From positions 40,657-104,656 of the forward strand of contig CALUOH010000061.1 in NCBI GenBank assembly GCA_944322025.1: 64,000 nt of DNA, written 5' to 3'. The stretch is from an uncultured Bacteroidales bacterium. Lineage in GTDB: Bacteria > Bacteroidota > Bacteroidia > Bacteroidales > Paludibacteraceae. This document shows, in pieces, positions 27,868 to 36,107 of this stretch; the first letter of the stretch is position 1; every line of letters starts with the position of its first letter. Made by a program: the position numbers and the translations under genes. The notes below the pieces were generated by a model. It was not told where the DNA came from, did not search any database, and was given only the letters and a program-made list of their open reading frames with translations.

Positions 27868-28773
27868 CTATCTTGCCCTGCGGTGCGCGGCGTACCATAG
27901 GTATGCGGCAAGGGCAATGAAGACGGCGAGGATGATGAACATCTCGGTCTTGTAAGCCATCGGGTTTATCCATATCTCGTTGAAGAGGTCCATCCGGCCG
28001 AGGATTTCGACAGGTGTCCAGAAGACGATGACGGCGGGAATGGCCATACGGATGTTAGCCCCCCAAGCCGGGATGTGGAGCTGCTTGATGAAGATGAAGA
28101 CAGAGCCTATGAGACAGCCGAGGCCGACGAGGAGTGTCACGGGATGGTTTTCTCCGAGGAAGTTGTCGTCATAGCAGAACATGAGGAGGAGGTACATGGC
28201 CCACATTATCATGACAAGCTCCATGAACGTGACGATGCTTGTGTGGCGCGTCATGGGGCGGGAGACAATCTGGTCGCGGCGGCTGCGGAAGAGGAGGCGC
28301 TGCCACCAGTTGATGAAGTTGCATCCGCAGCGGACGCAGAAGATGTACATGACCATTATCATCATCCAGAAGCCGAAGGAGGCTGGGAGTATGAGGTATT
28401 CGGGTCGAGTGATGATTTCGCCGGTGGCGGGGTCGAGTTCGGGCTGTGTGCCGAAGCGGTTGGCGAAGTACATGAAGAGGAATTCGACCCAGCCTGTCCA
28501 GAAGAAGAGGCCGCCGAAGAGTCCCCAGAGGGTCTGCCTGGTGTCTCCCTTGACGAATACGCCGATGATTATCATGGCAAGCCCGACGGCTCCCATGGCG
28601 AAGGCGGCGTAGTGCAGGGGCGTGGGCGAGAGGAAGTGCTGCATGAGTATCATGAGGGCATGGCTCAGCGGCATGGTGAAGAGGACTGTAAGGAATGACG
28701 CTATGGTTTTCCACCAATAGAGTTTTCTGCCCTGCGCCGGGACGGCGGGGCGGACGTTGTCAGTTGTTTCCAT
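27868..28773 (-). CDS. polytopic membrane protein, unknown function
   Basis: 301 aa with about seven to eight hydrophobic helices, among them ASFLTVLFTMPLSHALMILM (26-45), LHYAAFAMGAVGLAMIIIGVF, LWGLFGGLFFWTGWVEFLFMYFA, FGFWMMIMVMYIFC, FMELVMIMWAMYLLLMFC, TLLVGLGCLIGSVFIFI and MFIILAVFIALAAYLWY. A soluble loop after helix four carries CVRCGCNFINWWQRL, a three-Cys cluster of possible structural interest. I do not recognise the family. Monocistronic with its own promoter. Confidence 0.8.
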   Translation of the reverse strand: METTDNVRPAVPAQGRKLYWWKTIASFLTVLFTMPLSHALMILMQHFLSPTPLHYAAFAMGAVGLAMIIIGVFVKGDTRQTLWGLFGGLFFWTGWVEFLFMYFANRFGTQPELDPATGEIITRPEYLILPASFGFWMMIMVMYIFCVRCGCNFINWWQRLLFRSRRDQIVSRPMTRHTSIVTFMELVMIMWAMYLLLMFCYDDNFLGENHPVTLLVGLGCLIGSVFIFIKQLHIPAWGANIRMAIPAVIVFWTPVEILGRMDLFNEIWINPMAYKTEMFIILAVFIALAAYLWYAAHRRAR

Positions 28774-28821
28774 AATGGTTTGAATTTATATGGTCAGTCT
28801 TCCCGATATGAGGAGACGGGG

Positions 28822-28829
28822 CAAAGGTA
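28822..28829 (-). promoter_or_regulatory. promoter -7 box of the polytopic membrane protein gene
   Basis: TACCTTTG on the minus strand, 49 nt before the start codon. Confidence 0.65.
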
Positions 28830-28921
28830 CATATTATTGCTGTGCGATATTACGGTGACGTTATGGTTTCTGCGGAGGATTAACAAAGTTTGTACTTGGA
28901 GGAGAGGCGGGGATGAGAAAA

Positions 28922-28953
28922 GGGCGGGGCTCTGACAGCCAGAGTCCCCGCCC
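28922..28953 (-). terminator. intrinsic terminator of ffh
   Basis: GGGCGGGGCTCTG/AGAGTCCCCGCCC stem followed on the minus strand by TTTTCTC. Confidence 0.85.
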
Positions 28954-28970
28954 TTTGTGTGTCACGCCAA

Positions 28971-30290
28971 TCAGCGGCGGCGCATCTTGGGGGGCTTGCC
29001 GCCCTGCTTCTGCACCATGCGCATCATCTTCTGCATGTCGGTGAACTGTTTCAGGAGGCGGTTTATCTCTACAAGGCTGCGCCCTGAGCCGCGTGATATG
29101 CGGTTCTTCCGGCTGCCGTTGAGGATGGAGGGGTTGGTGCGCTCCTCTTCGGTCATGGACTGTATGATGGCCTCGATGCCCTTGAACGAGTTGTCGTCTA
29201 TGTCGATGTCCTTAATGGCTTTGCCGACACCGGGTATCATGGAGGCAAGCTCCTTGATGTTACCCATTTTCTTTATCTGCTGTATCTGGGCGTAGAAGTC
29301 GTTGAAGTCGAACTGGTTTTTGGCTATCTTGCGGGATAGCTTGCGCGCCTCTTCCTCGTCGAACTGCTCCTGCGCGCGCTCGACGAGGGAGACGATGTCG
29401 CCCATGCCGAGTATGCGGTCGGCCATACGTGCGGGGTGGAAGAGGTCGATGGCTTCCATCTTTTCGCCCGTGCCGACGAACTTGATGGGCTTCTCGACGA
29501 CGGAGCGTATGGATAGGGCGGCTCCGCCACGGGTGTCGCCGTCGAGTTTGGTGAGGACTACGCCTGTGAAGTCGAGGCGGTCGTTGAACTCCTTGGCGGT
29601 GTTCACGGCATCCTGACCGGTCATGGAGTCGACGACGAAGAGTATCTCCTGCGGGTTGATGGCCGCCTTGATGGCCGCTATCTCGGTCATCATCTCTTCA
29701 TCGACGGCGAGGCGGCCGGCGGTGTCGACAATCACTATGTCGCGGCCTGTGCGCTTGGCTTCGGCTATGGCGTGCTGGGCTATCTCGACGGGGTTTTTGG
29801 AGTCAGGCTCGGAGTAGACGGGGACGTTTATCTGCGCGCCGAGTACTTTGAGCTGCTCGATGGCGGCGGGACGGTAGACGTCGCATGCCACGAGGAGGGG
29901 ATTGCGCCCCTGTTTGGTGTGGAGCATGTTGGCCAGCTTGCCTGAGAATGTGGTCTTACCGGAGCCCTGCAAACCGGACATGAGTATGACGGCGGGAGAG
30001 CCTTTGGTGTTGAGCGGCACGTTCTCGCCGCCCATGAGGCGTGCAAGCTCGTCGTGTACAATCTTGACCATCATCTCCTGCGGCTTTACGGCGAGGAGGA
30101 CGTTCTGGCCGAGTGCCTTTGCGCGCACTTCGTCAGTGAATGCCTTGGCTACCTTATAGTTTACGTCGGCATCCAACAGAGCCTTGCGGACATCTTTCAA
30201 TGTCTCGGCCACGTTTATCTCGGTAATCTTACCCTGACCTTTAAGTATCTTGAACGACCTTTCGAGGCGTTCGCTCAACGATTCAAACAT
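28971..30290 (-). CDS. ffh: signal recognition particle protein Ffh (SRP54)
   Basis: 439 aa. GTPase that binds signal sequences and 4.5S RNA and targets nascent membrane proteins to FtsY. An N domain (MFESLSERLERSFKILKGQG) precedes the G domain with P-loop GLQGSGKTTFSGKLA, DTAGR, and TKLDGDTRGG. A methionine-rich M domain with SMTEEERTNPSILNGSRKNRISRGSG follows, ending KQGGKPPKMRRR. The start at ATG 30290 follows a promoter at 30322; the open frame to 30323 was dropped. Single gene, ended by a GC-rich terminator. No SRP RNA gene was found nearby. Confidence 0.97.
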   Translation of the reverse strand: MFESLSERLERSFKILKGQGKITEINVAETLKDVRKALLDADVNYKVAKAFTDEVRAKALGQNVLLAVKPQEMMVKIVHDELARLMGGENVPLNTKGSPAVILMSGLQGSGKTTFSGKLANMLHTKQGRNPLLVACDVYRPAAIEQLKVLGAQINVPVYSEPDSKNPVEIAQHAIAEAKRTGRDIVIVDTAGRLAVDEEMMTEIAAIKAAINPQEILFVVDSMTGQDAVNTAKEFNDRLDFTGVVLTKLDGDTRGGAALSIRSVVEKPIKFVGTGEKMEAIDLFHPARMADRILGMGDIVSLVERAQEQFDEEEARKLSRKIAKNQFDFNDFYAQIQQIKKMGNIKELASMIPGVGKAIKDIDIDDNSFKGIEAIIQSMTEEERTNPSILNGSRKNRISRGSGRSLVEINRLLKQFTDMQKMMRMVQKQGGKPPKMRRR

Positions 30291-30321
30291 AGTTACGGTT
30301 ACATCATTTGTTTCGGGGTGC

Positions 30322-30329
30322 AAAGATAG
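30322..30329 (-). promoter_or_regulatory. promoter -7 box of ffh
   Basis: TATCTTTG on the minus strand, 32 nt before the start codon at 30290. Confidence 0.7.
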
Positions 30330-30420
30330 CGAAAGATGGGCGAAAAGCCAAGGGGTGGGAGGGATTGGTTTCGTGGAGGGGGCGCGGAGAGAGGGGGAGA
30401 AGATGGGGAGTGGCTCCGGT

Positions 30421-30485
30421 GAGGCTCCGTAGGGGCTGGCTGGCCGCTGGCTCGAGAGTACGACTTTTTAACTCTGATTCACATT
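30421..30485 (+). repeat. dispersed intergenic repeat, copy 6
   Basis: Core GAGAGTACGACTTTTTAAC at 30454-30472, with the full 5' block GGCTCCGTAGGGGCTGGCTGG and 3' TCTGATT. Two substitutions in the core. The gap 30330-30653 is otherwise low-complexity G-rich sequence without a gene. Confidence 0.85.
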
Positions 30486-30519
30486 TGGGCTACGGGAGGG
30501 GGCAAGTGGAGGTGGGGTG

Positions 30520-30582
30520 AGGCTCCGTAGGGGCTGGCCTACGGCTGGCTCGAGAGTACGTATTTTTAACTCCGATTAACAA
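30520..30582 (+). repeat. dispersed intergenic repeat, copy 7
   Basis: Core GAGAGTACGTATTTTTAAC at 30552-30570, in tandem with copy 6 at 98-bp spacing, same orientation. Confidence 0.85.
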
Positions 30583-30653
30583 GGGAGGGAGAGGGGCTTG
30601 GAGGACGGGCGAATTTGGTATGTAAATATGTTGCATCAGAAAGAAAAAAGGCT

Positions 30654-30661
30654 TAACTTTG
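30654..30661 (+). promoter_or_regulatory. promoter -7 box of the leader-ORF/receptor unit
   Basis: TAACTTTG, exact match to TAnnTTTG, 76 nt before the leader ATG at 30737. The transcribed leader contains a stem that pairs CCTGG near 30690 with CCAGG near 30713, inside an outer GTCC/GGAC pairing. Confidence 0.65.
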
Positions 30662-30736
30662 CGCCCGATTTCAAAAAGGCAGTCCGGGAGCCTGGGCGAG
30701 TTTCGACAAGTCCAGGAGCCGGGACGAAGAGCAAAC

Positions 30737-31282
30737 ATGACACAGTATATCGAGAGGAGACAGGCAGCCATACGCTTCAAGCGTTACAGCAGGAAGAGTT
30801 ATGCGGCATTCGTGTCGATGCACCGTGAGGTGACCATCGGCGCGGTGGCTTCTTACATAGCTGACAGTCAGTTGCAGAAAGCCAAATCCGCCCACAGCGC
30901 AGAGAACAATGCGCACAAAAACGAGAAGCAGACAGAGCTGCAAGGTGAGAAGCAGAGAGAATATGACCTCACTGTCATGCCCGCTGCCGAGATGGCCTGC
31001 GCACTCTTTTCTTTCGTTGCCGAACCGGCAGCGGCGGACTTTTCCAATCTTAATTCTATATCTAAAAAACCGGGGAGGCGGTGTATGGACGAGTTGCCAT
31101 ACGCCGCCTCTCTGTTATGCGTGTACCGACGGACGCGCCTGACGCGCCGTGTGCGGGCATTGCCCGCGAGTGGGAGGTGGAGCGCGGGCGTGCGCCCCAT
31201 GTCCGCCGCCATCAGCATCAGCCGGGGAACGGAGAACTTACCGACAGAGAAACAACATTCAACATTATTTATAAAGAGATGA
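30737..31282 (+). CDS. leader-type ORF coupled to the BtuB-like receptor
   Basis: 181 codons from ATG 30737. The N-terminus MTQYIERRQAAIRFKRYSRK followed by SYAAFVSMHREVTIG resembles small hypothetical proteins I recall upstream of TonB receptors in Bacteroidales; I cannot verify that here. Residues 1-115 look protein-like. After SISKKPGRRC the composition becomes Arg-rich and less convincing, and this junction coincides with a 14-bp hairpin at 31075-31110. The stop (31280-31282) overlaps the receptor start as ATGA, so translation through the whole frame would be coupled to the receptor. It could be a functional protein, a leader peptide controlling expression, or a shorter gene whose stop was lost. 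Confidence 0.55.
   Translation: MTQYIERRQAAIRFKRYSRKSYAAFVSMHREVTIGAVASYIADSQLQKAKSAHSAENNAHKNEKQTELQGEKQREYDLTVMPAAEMACALFSFVAEPAAADFSNLNSISKKPGRRCMDELPYAASLLCVYRRTRLTRRVRALPASGRWSAGVRPMSAAISISRGTENLPTEKQHSTLFIKR
31075..31110. promoter_or_regulatory. strong hairpin inside the leader region of the BtuB-like receptor
   Basis: 14-bp stem GAGGCGGTGTATGG/CCATACGCCGCCTC with one G.U pair and an 8-nt loop. No T-run follows on the plus strand (TCTGTTATG); a six-T run follows on the minus strand. Possible attenuator or antisense terminator in the leader. Confidence 0.6.
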
Positions 31283-33207
31283 GAAAGAGACTGGTTATCA
31301 CGGCGGCCGCGCTCATGGCGGCGGCAATCACAGCATCAGCGACAAACGACACAATCAGCGCGGGCACGCCGGCACGCGAGATAGACGAAGTGGAGGTGAC
31401 GGCGGCGAGGGCGACGAAGGTGGCGCAGGAGAAGCTCCGCGTCATCACGACCATCAGGCGCGAGGAGATACGCTCCATGCCGGCGCAGAGCCTGCAAGAG
31501 CTGCTGGACTATCTGCCGGGCATCGACATACGCTCGCGCGGGGCGAACGGCGTGCAGGCGGACATCTCCATGCGCGGGGGGACATTCGACCAAGTGGTTG
31601 TGATGCTCAACGGGGTGAACATCACGGAGACACAGACGGGGCACTTCAACCTTGACATCCCGATAGACCTCGACGCGGTGGACCGCATAGAGGTGCTGCA
31701 AGGCACGTCGATGAGCATCTTCGGGCTGTCGGCTTTCGCGGGGGCGATAAACATCATCACGGGCGAGAGCGAAGAGAACAGCACCACGGCCGCCATAGAG
31801 GGGGGCGACCACGGACTGCTCTCGGCGCAGCTCGGCACGAACCAGAACATCGGCGCATGGCGGCTGGGCGGCTCGGCTTCGTACAACGGCAGCAGCGGAT
31901 ATATGCACAACACCGACTACAGCTACGGCAACGCGTTCGTGCAGGCGCAGTATGACGGCACGCGCACGGGGCACTTCAACCTCCAAGTGGGCGGGCAGCT
32001 GAAGGAGTACGGCGCGAACGCGTTCTACTCGCTGGCCTACCCCGACCAGTTCGAGGCGACAAGGACGCTCATCGCCTCGCTCTCGTGGGACAAGCGCATG
32101 GGCAGCTTCGGCATAGAGGCCTCGGCTTACGCGCGCATCCACCAAGACCGCTACGAACTCTACCGCGACCGCAAGGGCGCACCCGCGACATACACGCAAC
32201 ACAACCACCACATCACCACGACGACGGGCGCGAACGTCAAGGGGGCATGGTACAGCGCGATAGGCAAGACTTCGGCGGGCATAGAGCTGCGCAACGAGAA
32301 CATCGTCTCCAACGTGCTCGGCAACCCGCTCGCCTCCCCCCGCCATGTGCCGGGGCAGCCGGACAGCGTAATGTTCACCAAGGCGAAGAACCGGCTGAAC
32401 GTCAACTACTTCGCGGAGCAGAGCTTCTACGTGGGGCGTTTCTCCGCGTCGGCAGGCTTCGCAGGCAACTACAACACCATGTTCCGCCACAACTACGCCT
32501 ACGGCGCGAACGTCGGCTATGAGTTCGTGCGCGGGGGCAACATCTCCGCGTCGGTCAACCGCGCCCTGCGCCTGCCCACATTCCTCGACCTCTACTACGA
32601 AAGCCCTATGCAGACCTCCAACCCCGACCTGCTGCCCGAAGAGAGCCTCACGGCCGAACTCGCCGTGCGCTACTCCGGCCACGGGCTGCGCGCCGGGCTG
32701 TCGCTCTACTACCGCGTGGGCCGTAACATCATCGACTGGGTGAAACGCCCCGACGAGGAGAAGTGGCACAGCATGAACCACAGCCGCGTGAACGCCATGG
32801 GGGGCGAACTCTCCATAGGCTACTCCCACGGCTACTGGCTCAAGAACATCGAGGCCACCTACTCCTACTGCCACATGGACAAGGACGCGGGCGAATACAT
32901 CAGCAAATACGCCCTCGACTACCTCCGCCACAAGTTCAACCTCAGCCTCTCGCACGGCATCTGGCGCGGCTTCGGCGCGTCGTGGAACCTCAGCTACCAG
33001 AGCCGCGCCGGCAGCTACACCGACGCCGCCGGCCTCGTCTGCTCCTACACCCCCGTGTGGCTGCTCGACGGCCGCATCTACTGGCAGGGCCGCCGCTGCA
33101 CGCTCTACGTCGAGGCCTCCAACATCACCAACGCGCGCTACTACGACTACGGCGGCATACTCCAGCCCGGCATCTGGGCCAAGGGCGGCATCAGCGTGAA
33201 CATCTGA
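31279..33207 (+). CDS. TonB-dependent outer-membrane receptor, BtuB-like
   Basis: 642 aa. Signal peptide MRKRLVITAAALMAAAITASA, a TonB-box region (IDEVEVTAAR), and a plug domain (LLDYLPGIDIRSRGANGVQADISMRGG, DRIEVLQGTSMSIFGLSAFAGAINIITG). A 22-stranded barrel region follows, ending in an aromatic-rich C-terminus (GIWAKGGISVNI). Closest in layout to BtuB-type cobalamin or catecholate receptors; the ligand cannot be assigned. The start at ATG 31279 overlaps the leader stop. No SusD partner is present, unlike polysaccharide-utilisation receptors. Confidence 0.9.
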   Translation: MRKRLVITAAALMAAAITASATNDTISAGTPAREIDEVEVTAARATKVAQEKLRVITTIRREEIRSMPAQSLQELLDYLPGIDIRSRGANGVQADISMRGGTFDQVVVMLNGVNITETQTGHFNLDIPIDLDAVDRIEVLQGTSMSIFGLSAFAGAINIITGESEENSTTAAIEGGDHGLLSAQLGTNQNIGAWRLGGSASYNGSSGYMHNTDYSYGNAFVQAQYDGTRTGHFNLQVGGQLKEYGANAFYSLAYPDQFEATRTLIASLSWDKRMGSFGIEASAYARIHQDRYELYRDRKGAPATYTQHNHHITTTTGANVKGAWYSAIGKTSAGIELRNENIVSNVLGNPLASPRHVPGQPDSVMFTKAKNRLNVNYFAEQSFYVGRFSASAGFAGNYNTMFRHNYAYGANVGYEFVRGGNISASVNRALRLPTFLDLYYESPMQTSNPDLLPEESLTAELAVRYSGHGLRAGLSLYYRVGRNIIDWVKRPDEEKWHSMNHSRVNAMGGELSIGYSHGYWLKNIEATYSYCHMDKDAGEYISKYALDYLRHKFNLSLSHGIWRGFGASWNLSYQSRAGSYTDAAGLVCSYTPVWLLDGRIYWQGRRCTLYVEASNITNARYYDYGGILQPGIWAKGGISVNI

Positions 33208-33234
33208 GGCGGCACTCCCCTGCCCCCTTCCCAC

Positions 33235-33269
33235 GGCATGGCCGTCTCCCCACGGCCATGCCTTTCCTA
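33235..33269 (+). terminator. intrinsic terminator of the BtuB-like receptor
   Basis: 11-bp perfect stem GGCATGGCCGT/ACGGCCATGCC, 6-nt loop, then TTTCCTATT. Confidence 0.8.
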
Positions 33270-33320
33270 TTAATCAGAGTTAAAAACACGTACTCTCAAG
33301 CCAGCTGCCAGCCACCCTCT
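33268..33320 (-). repeat. dispersed intergenic repeat, copy 8 (minus strand)
   Basis: Complement of GAGAGTACGTGTTTTTAAC at 33279-33297, with ATTAATCAGA on one side and the GCCAGCTGCCAGCC block on the other. The only inverted copy in the window. Confidence 0.87.
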
Positions 33321-33439
33321 CCCCATCCCCTCCCCGGCATAGCGCGCGGAAAAAGGCGAAAAAACAGCCCCGCGACACCCATCTGCAAAACAAACACACA
33401 AACTCTCCACGTTTCGCACGCCCATTCATAACTTTTTCG

Positions 33440-33447
33440 TATCTTTG
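33440..33447 (+). promoter_or_regulatory. promoter -7 box of pepT-gcvT
   Basis: TATCTTTG, exact match to TAnnTTTG, 49 nt before the pepT start. Confidence 0.72.
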
Positions 33448-33496
33448 CCGTCGGGAAATAAAGCCCCGCAGACGAACCTTTAAAACCATATACGAC

Positions 33497-34714
33497 ATGA
33501 ACATCACAGAACGCTTTCTCAAATATGTCAGCTTCGCGACGACATCCGACGAGAACACAGGCCTCACGCCGAGCACACCCGGCCAGATGGTCTTCGCAAA
33601 GCATCTCGTGGAAGAGCTCACCGCGATAGGCATGCAGGAAGTCACCATTGACGACAACGGATATGTCATGGCCACACTCCCGGCCAACACCACGGAGCAG
33701 CTACCCACCATAGGCTTCATAGCCCACCTCGACACATCGCCCGACATGAAGGGCAAAAACGTCCGCCCGCGCATAGTAAAAAACTACGCCGGAGGCGACA
33801 TACCCCTCGACGAGAAAGAAAACATCATACTCAGCGTAGGACAGTTCCCCGAACTGGAACAATATAAAGGGCAGGACATCATCGTCACCGACGGCCACAC
33901 CCTCCTCGGCGCGGACGACAAGGCCGGCATAGCCGAAATCGTCACCGCCATGGAGTACTTCATCGCCCACCCCGAAATCAGGCACGGCCGCGTACGCGTG
34001 GCCTTCACGCCCGACGAGGAGATAGGACAGGGCGCGCACCACTTCGACGTGGCAAAGTTCGGCGCAGACTGGGGCTACACCATGGACGGCGGTGAGATAG
34101 GCGAACTCGAATATGAGAACTTCAACGCCGCCGGAGCGAAAATCACATTCCACGGGCGCAACGTACACCCAGGCTCTGCCAAGCACAAGATGCTCAACGC
34201 CATGCGCATAGCCCACCAGTACGCCGGAATGCTCCCGCGCCACGAGACCCCCGAACACACCGAGGGCTACGAAGGCTTTTACCACCTCGTCGCCATGAAC
34301 GGCACAGTCGAGGAGGCATCGCTCGCCTACATCATACGCGACCACGACCGCGACCGCTTCGAGAGCCGCAAGCGCGAGATGGAGCACCTCGCGAACAAGA
34401 TAAACGCCGAATTCGGCCCCGGCACTGCCACGATTGACATCAAGGACCAGTACTACAACATGCGCGAGAAGATAGAGCCGGTCATGCACATCATCGACCT
34501 CGCCTCCGCCGCCATGGAGAAAGCCGGCGTCAAGCCCAAAGTGCAGCCCATACGCGGCGGCACCGACGGCGCGCAGCTCTCCTTCAAAGGCCTGCCCTGC
34601 CCCAACATATTCGCGGGCGGGCACAACTTCCACGGACGCTTCGAGTACCTCCCGATACGCTCCATGGAAAAAGCCTGCGAGGTCATAATCAACATCATAA
34701 CTATGGTAAAATAA
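33497..34714 (+). CDS. pepT: peptidase T (tripeptide aminopeptidase)
   Basis: 405-aa cytoplasmic M20B zinc aminopeptidase that removes N-terminal residues from tripeptides. Metal-binding motifs: [12 protein letters not shown] (His, then Asp), [13 protein letters not shown] (bridging Asp), [15 protein letters not shown] (Glu pair), and a late [11 protein letters not shown] (His). Length matches the family. It is separated by only 23 bp from gcvT, so the two probably form one transcript. Confidence 0.95.
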   Translation: MNITERFLKYVSFATTSDENTGLTPSTPGQMVFAKHLVEELTAIGMQEVTIDDNGYVMATLPANTTEQLPTIGFIAHLDTSPDMKGKNVRPRIVKNYAGGDIPLDEKENIILSVGQFPELEQYKGQDIIVTDGHTLLGADDKAGIAEIVTAMEYFIAHPEIRHGRVRVAFTPDEEIGQGAHHFDVAKFGADWGYTMDGGEIGELEYENFNAAGAKITFHGRNVHPGSAKHKMLNAMRIAHQYAGMLPRHETPEHTEGYEGFYHLVAMNGTVEEASLAYIIRDHDRDRFESRKREMEHLANKINAEFGPGTATIDIKDQYYNMREKIEPVMHIIDLASAAMEKAGVKPKVQPIRGGTDGAQLSFKGLPCPNIFAGGHNFHGRFEYLPIRSMEKACEVIINIITMVK

Positions 34715-34737
34715 TCAGTTAACTTATAAATACAGAC

Positions 34738-35826
34738 ATGAAAACGACACCATTTACAGACATCCACATCGCACTGGGTGCCAAAATGCACGAGTTTGCA
34801 GGCTACAACATGCCTATCGAGTACACGACAGGCATCAACGATGAACACATGAACGTCGTAAACAACGTCGGAGTGTTCGACGTATCGCACATGGGCGAAT
34901 TCTGGGTAAGGGGACCGAAAGCAAAACAGTTCCTCCAGCGTCTGTGCAGCAACAACATAGCATCGCTCATCGACGGACAGGCTCAGTACAACTGCTTCCC
35001 CAACGGCAAGGGCGGCATCGTTGACGACCTCATCGTCTACCACTACAACGACGAGAAATATCTCCTCGTAGTCAACGCGGCAAACATCGACAAAGACTGG
35101 GCTTGGGTCAACGCCAACAATGCCGAGGGCGTAGAGCTTGAAAACGCCAGCGACCACGTGGCTCAGCTCGCAGTACAAGGTCCGAAAGCCATACTCGCGC
35201 TCCAGAAACTCACTGATGTCAACCTCAGCGAGATAAAATACTACCACTTCCAGGTAGGCAAGTTTGCCGGAGTGGACGACGTTATCATCTCGGCCACAGG
35301 CTACACAGGAGCGGGCGGCTTTGAACTCTACTTCAACCCGCAGTTCGGCAAACAGATATGGGATGCGGTCTTCGAGGCTGGCGCGGAATACGGCATCAAG
35401 CCCGCAGGTCTCGGGGCGCGTGACTCCCTCCGTCTCGAAATGGGCTTCTGCCTCTACGGCCACGAAATCAACGACACAACGTCGCCCATCGAGGCGGGCC
35501 TCGGATGGATAACCAAACCCGCAGAGGGCAAGAACCTCATCGACGGCGACCTCTATGTACGCCAGCGCGCCGAGGGCACAGCCCGCAAGCTCGTAGGCTT
35601 TGAGCTTCAGGAGCGCGGCATACCCCGTGCGGACTACACCATCACCGACGGCCACGGCAAGGCGATAGGCACCGTTACATCTGGCTGCATGTCTCCCTGC
35701 CGCAAGATTGGCATCGGCATGGGCTACGTAGAGAGCGCATACTCCAAGGTAGGCACCGAGATAGCCATCCAGATACGAAGCAAGGAAATTAAGGCTGTCG
35801 TAGTACGCCCGCCTTTCAGAAAATAA
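34738..35826 (+). CDS. gcvT: aminomethyltransferase, glycine cleavage system T protein
   Basis: 362 aa. Transfers the aminomethyl carbon from H-protein to tetrahydrofolate. Signature segments: [76 protein letters not shown] [16 protein letters not shown], and [21 protein letters not shown]. No gcvH or gcvP gene is adjacent, so the rest of the complex is encoded elsewhere. Confidence 0.96.
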   Translation: MKTTPFTDIHIALGAKMHEFAGYNMPIEYTTGINDEHMNVVNNVGVFDVSHMGEFWVRGPKAKQFLQRLCSNNIASLIDGQAQYNCFPNGKGGIVDDLIVYHYNDEKYLLVVNAANIDKDWAWVNANNAEGVELENASDHVAQLAVQGPKAILALQKLTDVNLSEIKYYHFQVGKFAGVDDVIISATGYTGAGGFELYFNPQFGKQIWDAVFEAGAEYGIKPAGLGARDSLRLEMGFCLYGHEINDTTSPIEAGLGWITKPAEGKNLIDGDLYVRQRAEGTARKLVGFELQERGIPRADYTITDGHGKAIGTVTSGCMSPCRKIGIGMGYVESAYSKVGTEIAIQIRSKEIKAVVVRPPFRK

Positions 35827-35835
35827 GCGGACACG

Positions 35836-35867
35836 CATGGGGCTCACCTCTCCGCCAGCCCCATGCT
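35836..35867. repeat. inverted repeat downstream of gcvT
   Basis: CATGGGGCT and AGCCCCATG flank a 12-nt loop just after the gcvT stop. A second hairpin (CGGACGGCA/TGCCGTCCG) follows at 35911-35943. Either may slow or process the transcript ahead of the main terminator. Confidence 0.5.
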
Positions 35868-35945
35868 GTAACACGACCGACATTATATTGTGACCGGAGC
35901 AATCCGGCGGCGGACGGCACATTTGGGGAGGAAATGCCGTCCGTC

Positions 35946-35986
35946 AGTCCATGCCGCAAAGGGGTGAGCGGCATGGACTTTTTTTG
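35946..35986 (+). terminator. intrinsic terminator of pepT-gcvT
   Basis: 12-bp perfect stem AGTCCATGCCGC/GCGGCATGGACT followed by seven T. Confidence 0.92.
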
Positions 35987-36107
35987 TTATATTACCAAAG
36001 GAATATTACTCGGACTAATCAATCAAGGACAGGCAAATAACTTGTTTTTACAATCTCTTCCTACATCTTAGAAAGTCTTTGACTTTCTATAAAGAAACAG
36101 TCTACAG

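Noticed and set aside
31336..33234. 632-codon open frame on the minus strand
   Set aside because: Complement of the BtuB-like receptor; the Val/Ala/Arg-rich product reflects the GC-rich third positions of the real gene.
34453..35922. 489-codon open frame on the minus strand
   Set aside because: Antisense to gcvT and the end of pepT; no domain recognisable.
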